This document shows positions 49,966-56,710 of a stretch of DNA of 56,710 bases, one piece after another (position 1 is the stretch's first letter; every line of letters starts with the position of its first letter). The position numbers and the translations under genes were made by a program. Under the pieces are notes generated by a model, which did not search any database, had not been told where the DNA came from, and saw only the letters and a program-made list of their open reading frames with translations. The DNA comes from Draconibacterium orientale (GTDB lineage Bacteria > Bacteroidota > Bacteroidia > Bacteroidales > UBA12170): positions 1 through 56,710 of the forward strand of contig DYSN01000009.1 in the NCBI GenBank assembly GCA_020718205.1, in the 5' to 3' direction.

Positions 49966-50577
49966 TTATTGATTTTTGCTGTTCATATACTTATCATTCA
50001 GTCCTTTGCCTGACAAAATCGAGGGAATTATTTTGTCTAATCTCGCCAGGCGGGTTTCTTCTCTTTTGACGCTGTAAAGATACTCCACATATTCGTTTTG
50101 TCGTCCGGGGGTGAGTTTGTCGAAGGCTGTCTTTAAAGCATCGCTCTTGGAAAATTCATTTAGCAGAAGCGGATGGATGGAGATTCCCTGAAGAAGTTCT
50201 GCCTTTATTTCCAATCCGTTGGCTTGGTTTTGGATGGTTTCTTCCAGATAGCTGAGAATGATGGATTCGTTTTCCAATGCTTCCTTCAATTCTTTAAACC
50301 GCCATTGTCTGAGGGCTTTAGTCACTCCTTCCTGAGCATTCATGAGCTTGTGTTGTTCGTCTTGCAACAAAGCTCCCTGATGAAACCAAAGCGACACATA
50401 GTTCTTGAACGCTGCTATTCCTACCAGATTTTTCCCCTGAAAAGAATAAGTGGGAATTCCCCATTTCATTTGTTCTTCGAGTTGGGTCTGGAGAATAAGA
50501 TCGCGAAGAAACGATAGAATGGGTACCCAATCTCCGTTGCTAAATATATAATCTTCAATACTTTGTGTTGATTTCAT
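49966..50577 (-). CDS. DUF1801 + YdeI/OmdA-domain protein
   Basis: 203 aa. N-terminal DUF1801 (about 15-115: EEQMKWGIPTYSFQGKNLVGIAAFKNYVSLWFHQGALL in parts) and a C-terminal YdeI/OmdA domain (about 140-195: LLNEFSKSDALKTAFDKLTPGRQNEYVEYLYSVKREETRLARLDKII in parts). Bacterial YdeI proteins are linked to antimicrobial-peptide resistance, but the molecular activity is unknown. Confidence 0.85.
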   Translation of the reverse strand: MKSTQSIEDYIFSNGDWVPILSFLRDLILQTQLEEQMKWGIPTYSFQGKNLVGIAAFKNYVSLWFHQGALLQDEQHKLMNAQEGVTKALRQWRFKELKEALENESIILSYLEETIQNQANGLEIKAELLQGISIHPLLLNEFSKSDALKTAFDKLTPGRQNEYVEYLYSVKREETRLARLDKIIPSILSGKGLNDKYMNSKNQ

Positions 50578-50627
50578 TCTTTTGCCTGCTATTCGATTCC
50601 TATTTTAATGATGATTGCTTCGTTACA

Positions 50628-52577
50628 TTAAATCCTGATTAGTTTGATATTAAAAGTCCCCCGATTGGTTTTTAGACTTAGAATATAAAATCCTGGTTTT
50701 ACGGTGGTTAAATCAATTGGCAGCTGATAAGCTCCAGAATTGAAGAAAGCGGAGTAAATATTGGTTTCGCGCGAAGTGCCGGCATCGATGAGTTTGATAG
50801 AAATTTCGGAACTTTCAGTTAATGAGAAATTCACCATAATGAGCTGACTGGCAGGGTTTGGAAAGACCTGAAGATTTTCTTCGGGATCGGAATTGTCTGG
50901 GTTTTGATTTCCCAAAACCATAATCCGGTTTTGATAATAGCTGAAAGTGCCCGCATATTCACCAATCGCTAAATCGGGGTCGCCATCATTATCCAAATCG
51001 GCCAAAGCTGGCGTGGCATTTTGATCCACCGACATTCCTAAGAAGAAATTCATATGCTCTGTCCATTGTCCGCCGGCATTTTCGTAATAGGCCAAATCGC
51101 CAAAAAGATCGCCACAAACCAAATCAAGATCGCTATCAAAATCTAAATCAGCCGGGGAGGGAACGCAATTTGAACCCACATCGATTCCTGCAAAAACACC
51201 GGAGACTAAATTCCAGTTAGGATTTTCGGCATTGCCCTGATTCTCAATATAACTTATTGTTCCATTTTCTGCTCCCGCAATAATATCCAGATCCAGGTCG
51301 CCATCAAAATCCACTAACCGTGGTGCCGACCATCCACCCAGGTTAATGTTGGTGAGAAATGTACTCTCGAAGACAAAGAACAAGCCCGCGTTTCGATGGT
51401 AGTAGAGTTTCCCGCTGAGGTCGCCCACGATGGCGTCGGCATTTCCATCGTTGTTCACATCGCCAATGGCTACAGCACTGTAGATGGAGTGTTTTAATGA
51501 TGCAAAGGGAGTGGAATTTTCCTGCCAGGATGGACCAAATGGATTTCCGGTATTTTCGAAATATTTGATGTCGCCCATTTGTGTTCCGGTGAACATGTCC
51601 AAGTCCATATCGTTATCAAAATCGTAGAACACTGGATTGCTGGCACCTCCCACATCGATTACGCCACCAAAAAGGGTTGTGTTTTCTGTCCAGGAAGGGG
51701 TTGTTTCGGAGCCCGTATTTTCAAAATATTTCAGTGGGCCCGAGGAGGTTCCATAGATTAGGTCGAAGGTTTGGTCGCCATTGATGTCGACAAGAGCTGG
51801 TGAGTTCCAGTAAGTATCGGCGCCAAGTCCGGCGATTACTCCATTGTTGGTTTCGAAATTGGGCTGGGTTGTGGTTCCATTATTTTGATAATAGACAAAG
51901 CCGTAAGTATCTTTTCCAACCAGCAAATCTGCATCAAGGTCAGCGTCGAGGTCGCAGAATATCGGGTAGGCAAAAAGTCCCACATCGCCCAATTCCCGGG
52001 AATCGCCTTCGTTAAAAACCGCCATTTCTGAGGAGCCTGTGTTTTCATAGATTTTTACCATCCCATTTTCGCTAAACCCCACCGCCATATCCAGGTCGTT
52101 ATCGCCATCGATATCGGCGAAGGCAGGCACGGGATTGTTGCCAACAACTACATCGCTAAAAAATCCAGTGACTTTCTCAAAATAAGGATTATCCACCGAA
52201 CCGGTGTTTTCATACAGATTTATTCCAGTGAATCCGCCGGCAATCATATCGTAGTCAGCGTCGTTATCTAAATCGGCAAAAACCGCCATTTCAGCATCCA
52301 AAGGATCCACCATTGCAAATATTGAAGCACCCAATTGAAGCGAAGGAGATGTTGAAGAGCCCGTGTTTTCAAGGTACAGCGGCTGAGTCGAGGTATTTCC
52401 GAGAATCATATCCAAATCGCCATCGTTATCGAGATCGCAAAAGCGTGGCTGCGAGAAAGGCAGGCTGGGAATTCCGCCGGGATTAAAAAGCTGGTTATTC
52501 TGAAGCCAGGGTTGGGCCTGAGTATTTATTTGAGACAGAAGGATTATCCCCAAAATAAGGACGTATATATTTTTCAT
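50628..52577 (-). CDS. FG-GAP/VCBS-repeat protein with T9SS C-terminal sorting domain
   Basis: 649 aa. Signal peptide MKNIYVLILGIILLSQINTQAQ. About ten repeats of roughly 45-55 residues each carry a calcium-binding DxDxDxD loop (for example DLDNDGDLDMILG, DIDGDNDLDMAVG, DFDSDLDLVCGDL) followed by YYENTG-type strands: a beta-propeller of the FG-GAP class. The last 75 residues (LQVFPNPASQLIMVNFSL to GTFNIKLIRI) are a type A T9SS sorting domain, so it should be secreted and surface-attached. Ligand unknown. Confidence 0.92.
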   Translation of the reverse strand: MKNIYVLILGIILLSQINTQAQPWLQNNQLFNPGGIPSLPFSQPRFCDLDNDGDLDMILGNTSTQPLYLENTGSSTSPSLQLGASIFAMVDPLDAEMAVFADLDNDADYDMIAGGFTGINLYENTGSVDNPYFEKVTGFFSDVVVGNNPVPAFADIDGDNDLDMAVGFSENGMVKIYENTGSSEMAVFNEGDSRELGDVGLFAYPIFCDLDADLDADLLVGKDTYGFVYYQNNGTTTQPNFETNNGVIAGLGADTYWNSPALVDINGDQTFDLIYGTSSGPLKYFENTGSETTPSWTENTTLFGGVIDVGGASNPVFYDFDNDMDLDMFTGTQMGDIKYFENTGNPFGPSWQENSTPFASLKHSIYSAVAIGDVNNDGNADAIVGDLSGKLYYHRNAGLFFVFESTFLTNINLGGWSAPRLVDFDGDLDLDIIAGAENGTISYIENQGNAENPNWNLVSGVFAGIDVGSNCVPSPADLDFDSDLDLVCGDLFGDLAYYENAGGQWTEHMNFFLGMSVDQNATPALADLDNDGDPDLAIGEYAGTFSYYQNRIMVLGNQNPDNSDPEENLQVFPNPASQLIMVNFSLTESSEISIKLIDAGTSRETNIYSAFFNSGAYQLPIDLTTVKPGFYILSLKTNRGTFNIKLIRI

Positions 52578-52602
52578 TTGTCAGAGTTAAATGATTACAG
52601 CA

Positions 52603-52610
52603 CAAAACTA
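52603..52610 (-). promoter_or_regulatory. -7 box TAGTTTTG for the FG-GAP protein gene
   Basis: It matches TAnnTTTG on the minus strand; predicted leader about 22 nt. No TTG partner seen. Confidence 0.4.
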
Positions 52611-52660
52611 TGGTAATAAGGGGTATAAAAGGACATTTCCAGCCAATTTTTTCGCTATGA

Positions 52661-53854
52661 TTAATAAAGAAATCCAAATAACCACAATGGAATTTTATTA
52701 CCTGTTCCCATTTCTATATCATCCGACACCACATATGAATTCTCCTGATTGGCAATTTGTTGAAACGATTTGCTTTTGCCCCCAATTTCGAACAGGTACG
52801 TTGAGTCGACAAGAAAATCGCCCGATACCGGAATTTCGATAAAATGACTGCCAGACACCTGGTTTTGGAAAAATGTTTCTCTCAATGTTCCTTGTTTTAT
52901 GGCTCCTGAGTTTATTGCCATCATTAAATTGGTGTTCTCAAGGTAGATTTTTCCCGGCTTTCCCGGCTTTGAGATTCCTTTTCCGGCGGAATTATAGAGA
53001 GCCAGCAACTTTGCTCTTCCAAGATAATGCAGGTAGAGCACTACAGTATCTCTGTTTATTCCCATTGCAGCACTTAAATTGCTGATATTGGGAGCAAAAG
53101 GAACTGTTTCGGAGATGAGGTACATGAGTTTTTTTAGTTTAACCACTGCCTGAAAATCAATGGACACCGAAGCTGGTAAATCTGTTTCCAGAATCAGGTT
53201 TACTATTCGGTTAAGATGTTGCGCATAGTCTTCGCCTGTCTCCATTGAAAAAGGATAAGCTCCCCGGTCGAAATAGGTATTTAATTCCTTAATGGGTTTG
53301 ATCTGACTTGTTAGCTCAAAGGATATATCCCTATGGTTTGTCAGCAAATCCTGAAGTGAAACAGTGGGAAGCTTTAATCCATCTTTTAGCTCAATATATT
53401 CCCTGAGCGACAGATTGTGAAGCTCATAAATAATGGCTCTTCGGCTTAAATCGTATTCTGCCTTATCAATATCAAGGATAGAGGAGCCCGTGAAAATAAT
53501 TCTCAAATGGGTATGGTCGTCGTAAATGTTTTTTATTTCCCGCGACCAACCCGGATATTTGTGTACTTCATCGAGAATAAGTAATTCGCCACCGTTTTTG
53601 ACAAATTTGTCGGTTAAATCAACCAATTTATAGGCGGAAAAATACATATCGTCCAAACTCACATAAAGCACCCGCTCCGATGCTCCAAATGTTTTTTTAA
53701 GATATTGAAGGAGCATGGTGGTTTTTCCGATGCCTCTGGCGCCTTTAATTCCTATGAGTCTCCGCTCCCAGCTTATCTGGTTGTATAAATACCTTATAAA
53801 TTTTAAATCGGTCTGTTGTATTTTTTTTGCAGATTTTTCAAATAGTGCTTCCAT
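52661..53854 (-). CDS. AAA_14/DUF4143 ATPase
   Basis: 397 aa. Walker A GARGIGKT (38-45), Walker B LLILDE (91-96), FTGSSIL sensor. A winged helix lies at about 255-290 (NISNLSAAMGINRDTVVLYLHYLGRAKLL in two parts). The DUF4143 region ends in an FLVD(350)-YLFE(356)-GGK(360) arrangement like the PD-(D/E)xK nuclease core. These proteins are widespread, mobile and of unknown function. The internal winged helix makes autoregulation through the phased palindromes upstream plausible. Confidence 0.88.
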   Translation of the reverse strand: MEALFEKSAKKIQQTDLKFIRYLYNQISWERRLIGIKGARGIGKTTMLLQYLKKTFGASERVLYVSLDDMYFSAYKLVDLTDKFVKNGGELLILDEVHKYPGWSREIKNIYDDHTHLRIIFTGSSILDIDKAEYDLSRRAIIYELHNLSLREYIELKDGLKLPTVSLQDLLTNHRDISFELTSQIKPIKELNTYFDRGAYPFSMETGEDYAQHLNRIVNLILETDLPASVSIDFQAVVKLKKLMYLISETVPFAPNISNLSAAMGINRDTVVLYLHYLGRAKLLALYNSAGKGISKPGKPGKIYLENTNLMMAINSGAIKQGTLRETFFQNQVSGSHFIEIPVSGDFLVDSTYLFEIGGKSKSFQQIANQENSYVVSDDIEMGTGNKIPLWLFGFLY

Positions 53855-53855
53855 T

Positions 53856-53941
53856 TTGCATCATATAAAATGCAAAAATAGTAAAAAAATGCATGATACA
53901 AAATGCAAAATCAAATAAATATTGCATTCTACAGAATGCAA
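53856..53941 (-). promoter_or_regulatory. Three phased 20-bp palindromes over the DUF4143 ATPase promoter
   Basis: Imperfect palindromes lie at 53856-53875, 53889-53908 and 53922-53941, start-to-start exactly 33 bp. On the minus strand each begins TTGCATT and ends ATGCAA or ATGCAT, with consensus TTGCATTyTrTAnnATGCAw. The outer one (53922-53941) is a perfect 9-bp-arm repeat when extended by one base. The middle one covers a TTG -33 element, and the inner one covers the end of the -7 box and the whole 15-nt leader. Confidence 0.75.
53872..53901 (-). promoter_or_regulatory. Promoter of the DUF4143 ATPase gene
   Basis: TTG at complement 53899-53901 and TATTTTTGC at complement 53872-53880, 18 bp apart. 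Predicted leader about 15 nt. Confidence 0.6.
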
Positions 53942-56086
53942 TTATTGCTTCAGACTGATGGCCAATCCGCCACCGGCAGCCAAATGGAAGCTGGTTTTTC
54001 TGTTTTTGGTGATTTGCATGGTTTCTATCTGATAGCTTTGGGGATTCAGATTCCAGTGGGCATCAGCGCCATCGCGATACACGGTGGCTAAATAGGTTTT
54101 CCCTTCGTCCAAAAAGCTGAAATCGATGGTGATATCTCTTTCGTTCTCGTCGGTAACAGCTCCTAAAAACCAATTCAGAGTTTCTTTTTCCTGACGGGCA
54201 ATGGCCACGAAATCGCCGACTTCACCATCCAAAATCACCGATTGTTCCCAATCTACACCTACTTCTCTGATGAACTGTAGAGCCGGGTGACCTTCGTAGT
54301 GTTCGGGTAAGTCGCAGACCATTTGGATGGGGCTGTAAATGACCACATACAATGCTAATTGATGGGCAAGGGTTGTATTCACCTGATTTTTCTGTGCCAC
54401 TCCTGGAATGGGGTTGGGGGTCTTTTTACTGAGTTTTATATCGAAAACTCCGGGCGTAAAGTCGATGGGATCAGCCAACATGCGGGTAAATGGGACAATG
54501 GTGAGATGCTCTGGTGGGTTTCCGCCATCCGATGCCCAGGCATTGAATTCCTGTCCGCGCAAACCTTCGCGGGCAATGGCATTGGGATATGTTCTGCGTT
54601 CTCCGGTGGCTTTTATGGGTTCGTGGGCATTGATAGCAATCTGATTTTGAGCTGCTTTCTCCAAAACTCTCCGATAGTGGTTCACCATCCATTGGCCATG
54701 GTGATATTCGCCTTTCGGAATAATTTTCCCCACATAGCCGGTTTTTACCGCATGAATATCGAGGCTTTTCATGAGGGCAAAGGCAGTATCCATTTGCTGG
54801 TCGTAGGTTGTAACCGCCGAAGAAGTTTCGTGATGCATGATGAGCTCAACGCCTTTTTCTTTTCCATAGCGAACCACTTCTTTCAGGTCGTAGTCGGGGT
54901 AGGGGGTTACAAAATCGAAAACACCTTCGCGGTCTTCGAAGCCAATCCAATGTTCCCAGCCGGTGTTCCAGCCCTCCACCAAAATACCGGTCATGCCATT
55001 TTTGGCAGCGAAGTCGATGTATCTTTTGGCGTTTTCGGTAGTAGCGCCGTGTTTGCTGTGCTTTTGTCCGGTATCTAACCAGGAGCCCATATCCTGAGTC
55101 ATGCCATAATCCCAGGTTGAAACGCCCAGATGCATTTCCCACCAAATGCCCACATATTTCATGGGTTTAAACCAGCTCATATCTTCTATTTTGCCGGGCT
55201 CGTTGAGATTCACGATAAGTTTAGATGCGATTAAGTCTTTAGCTTTTTCGGCAATCTGAATGGTTCTCCAGGGAGTTTCGAAGGGTAATTGTCGTTTAAC
55301 CTTATAATTATTGCGGGACGAGCCCACCAGATTCGAAGTCATTTTATAGGTTTGGGTGTCAACAGCCAGTGTCATATCGGAATAATCGTTGAGCATGGCT
55401 TCGTGAAAACTCAGGTGCAAGCCATCGGCGGTGCGCATGGTAACAGGCGTATTTACCGCATTCACAGGGATATAGGTTTGAGCTAAGTTGGCGTTGTTCG
55501 CTTTGGATATTGCATCGATTTGGGCAAAAGGCGTGGTATTGTAAAGGTGCTCGTAAATATCCCAATCGCCCGGAATCCACCAGCAATTATGATTTCCGGT
55601 GAGTTGAAACTCGGTTCTTTCTTCCGTAATTAGCCATTCGGCGGGGCCTTCCTGTTGGGGGAATTCATAGCGAAAAGCCACCCCATCGTCGAAGGCTCTG
55701 AAAACTAAATTCCAGATTCTGTGGGTTTCGCTGCGTTCCTGCAAACTGATTTTTATTTGATTGTAATGATTGTTCACCATGCGTTGTTCGCCCCAGGGCA
55801 TTTCCCAGTCTTCGTTGAGCATGAGTTCTTCGGTTCCGATGACTTCAAAATCCGATTTAAGCATGGGAGCTCCAGCCAGTTCAAACCAAATATACGAAGT
55901 GTCAATCACCGTTTTTCCCTGATGCGAAACCAGATAGCGAGGCGAGCCATCGGGGCTTAACTGGAAATGAATATTGTTATTTCCGGAGGGTGATTCGAGT
56001 TTATAGACTTGATTTACAGATTTTTGACAATGTGTAAAAACCAAAGCCAAAGGCAGGAGTAAAAGGAAAAAGAGAAACCTTTTCAT
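53942..56086 (-). CDS. Glycoside hydrolase family 97 (SusB-like)
   Basis: 714 aa. Signal peptide with a Cys at residue 20 (FTHC, a poor lipobox). An N-terminal beta-sandwich (about 27-290), a TIM barrel (about 300-620) and a C-terminal beta domain form the GH97 layout. GILVEGWNTGWEHW, HHETS with Glu420, INAHEP with Glu489 and GQEFNAW with Glu513 match the catalytic Glu set of inverting SusB, so an alpha-glucosidase is more likely than a retaining alpha-galactosidase. No SusC/SusD genes are adjacent, so it stands outside a polysaccharide locus here. The stop abuts the outermost palindrome. Confidence 0.93.
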   Translation of the reverse strand: MKRFLFFLLLLPLALVFTHCQKSVNQVYKLESPSGNNNIHFQLSPDGSPRYLVSHQGKTVIDTSYIWFELAGAPMLKSDFEVIGTEELMLNEDWEMPWGEQRMVNNHYNQIKISLQERSETHRIWNLVFRAFDDGVAFRYEFPQQEGPAEWLITEERTEFQLTGNHNCWWIPGDWDIYEHLYNTTPFAQIDAISKANNANLAQTYIPVNAVNTPVTMRTADGLHLSFHEAMLNDYSDMTLAVDTQTYKMTSNLVGSSRNNYKVKRQLPFETPWRTIQIAEKAKDLIASKLIVNLNEPGKIEDMSWFKPMKYVGIWWEMHLGVSTWDYGMTQDMGSWLDTGQKHSKHGATTENAKRYIDFAAKNGMTGILVEGWNTGWEHWIGFEDREGVFDFVTPYPDYDLKEVVRYGKEKGVELIMHHETSSAVTTYDQQMDTAFALMKSLDIHAVKTGYVGKIIPKGEYHHGQWMVNHYRRVLEKAAQNQIAINAHEPIKATGERRTYPNAIAREGLRGQEFNAWASDGGNPPEHLTIVPFTRMLADPIDFTPGVFDIKLSKKTPNPIPGVAQKNQVNTTLAHQLALYVVIYSPIQMVCDLPEHYEGHPALQFIREVGVDWEQSVILDGEVGDFVAIARQEKETLNWFLGAVTDENERDITIDFSFLDEGKTYLATVYRDGADAHWNLNPQSYQIETMQITKNRKTSFHLAAGGGLAISLKQ

Positions 56087-56098
56087 GAATTTAAATTT

Positions 56099-56123
56099 TT
56101 TTGATGAATATGATTCATCAAAA
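56099..56123. promoter_or_regulatory. 25-bp palindrome overlapping the GH97 promoter
   Basis: TTTTGATGAAT and ATTCATCAAAA form perfect 11-bp arms around ATG. It runs from inside the -7 box into the leader, the position of a repressor operator. Confidence 0.6.
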
Positions 56124-56151
56124 TTAGAATGTTTTCAATAAAACTGTGCAA
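56119..56151 (-). promoter_or_regulatory. Promoter of the GH97 gene
   Basis: TTG (complement 56149-56151) and TAATTTTG (complement 56119-56126) are 22 bp apart. The predicted leader is about 29 nt. Confidence 0.55.
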
Positions 56152-56184
56152 CATTCTTCACCACGAAAAGATTTCTCTTGCCAA

Positions 56185-56661
56185 TTAATTTCGCTGAACA
56201 AGTTTAATGCTCAGTCCTTTCAAAGCCTGCCAGCCTTCGTTGTCGGTAACCCGAACTAAGAAATGGTAATCGCCAGGGTCGGCATCGGCGGGGATTTGAA
56301 TGGCCAGGTTGGTTTCGTAAGAAGTAAGCCCGTCGGGAAGGCTAAACGACTGGATATACAGAAATGGGTTTACAGCGATTTTGTCTGCTTCATCTTCGCA
56401 GGCAATAACTTCGGTAGTATGGCTGTGATGGTCGAAATTGTTGTGAATATCTATGCTGTAGGATCCCAACTCCTTGTTATCGTTGAGTTTAATCACTATT
56501 TGAGCGGTTTCTCCCAAATATAGGGTATCACAATTATGTGGAAAGGCGTTGTCCGCTGAGATGTCGATGGTGGGAAGAATATCGTCCACCCAATCGTCCT
56601 TTTTGCATCCCCCGTATGTCAGTAAACTTGTAAAAAGGCTGAAAATAAGTATTTTTTTCAT
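56185..56661 (-). CDS. DUF4625-type lipoprotein
   Basis: 158 aa from MKKILIFSLFTSLLTYGGC; an in-frame ATG seven codons upstream lies inside the -7 box and is rejected. Lipobox YGGC. The mature domain follows the DUF4625 pattern: DNAFPHNCDTLYLGETAQIVIKLNDNKELGSYSIDIHNNFDHHSH in parts, then ADADPGDYHFLVRVTDNEGWQA near the end. The His/Asp cluster NFDHHSHT may bind metal. Such lipoproteins often sit near metal or TonB-linked genes, which the window edge hides. Confidence 0.8.
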   Translation of the reverse strand: MKKILIFSLFTSLLTYGGCKKDDWVDDILPTIDISADNAFPHNCDTLYLGETAQIVIKLNDNKELGSYSIDIHNNFDHHSHTTEVIACEDEADKIAVNPFLYIQSFSLPDGLTSYETNLAIQIPADADPGDYHFLVRVTDNEGWQALKGLSIKLVQRN

Positions 56662-56678
56662 GGATATTTTTATTAATT

Positions 56679-56687
56679 GCAAAAGTA
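56679..56687 (-). promoter_or_regulatory. -7 box TACTTTTGC for the DUF4625 gene
   Basis: It matches TAnnTTTG(C) on the minus strand, giving a leader of about 15 nt to the start at 56661, and it decides that start. Confidence 0.6.
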
Positions 56688-56710
56688 AATGATTTATAAA
56701 TATGATGTTT

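Noticed and set aside
53856..53941. Regularly spaced repeats looked like a mini CRISPR array
   Set aside because: Only three units, repeats are palindromic and degenerate, spacers are 13 bp, and the sites sit on a promoter; no cas genes are present.
54359..55078. 239-codon open frame opposite the GH97 gene
   Set aside because: Antisense shadow of the conserved catalytic barrel.

Overview
The window is bacterial chromosome from a member of the Bacteroidota, probably class Bacteroidia. The evidence is consistent: repeated TAnnTTTG(C) -7 promoter boxes, a GldB-like lipoprotein, a secreted protein with a type IX secretion C-terminal domain, LruC/DUF4114 and DUF4625 lipoproteins, an E1 alpha-beta fusion dehydrogenase, and Bacteroidota-typical clusters (coaX to lptC to CorC-like protein; guaB to surA to moxR; rsfS-ftsH-LUD-cdsA-psd). 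No rRNA, tRNA, CRISPR array, insertion sequence or phage structural gene was seen.

Region 1 (1-10463) is an accessory defence island, all on the plus strand. The left edge cuts an ORF6N/RhuM-type gene. It is followed by a type I restriction operon, hsdS then hsdR, with a HigB toxin and a HigA antitoxin fused to an ImmA/IrrE (M78) metallopeptidase inserted between them. The TA pair has its own -7 box and a perfect 12-bp-arm palindrome. Next come a WYL-domain regulator and an unusual 682-aa ATPase-protease. Its ATPase is of the Clp type, with an Arg finger and a GAR sensor-2, but its protease domain is an FtsH-type M41 zinc protease, and it has no membrane segment. The island ends with an MntA-like nucleotidyltransferase and a HEPN partner broken by a one-base frameshift. 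The WYL plus Clp-M41 pair is the best candidate for an undescribed system.

Region 2 (10500-34100) is core. It holds rbfA with a methyltransferase, the opposing dprA and a LolC/E-type permease, three envelope proteins including GldB, and then guaB, three PpiC/SurA-family periplasmic folding factors and moxR as one run. A bidirectional terminator separates this from a large LruC lipoprotein. The minus-strand operon coaX, outer-membrane protein, TPR protein, lptC, CorC-like protein follows, divergent from purB and a glycosyltransferase.

Region 3 (34084-43700), minus strand, carries a small PGGG-TM protein, a small membrane ORF with an in-frame TGA, yaaA, an ABC-2 exporter pair, a DUF493 protein, an AlbA_2 protein and the rsfS-ftsH-LUD-cdsA-psd cluster. 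Region 4 (44021-49470) has the E1 fusion dehydrogenase, a flavodoxin, a TacA/TacT-type toxin-antitoxin pair, trmB, an alkyltransferase-like protein and an outer-membrane protein. Region 5 (49485-end), minus strand, has lipoproteins, a YdeI/OmdA-like protein, an FG-GAP T9SS cargo, a DUF4143 ATPase with three 20-bp palindromes phased at exactly 33 bp over its promoter, a GH97 glycosidase and a DUF4625 lipoprotein.
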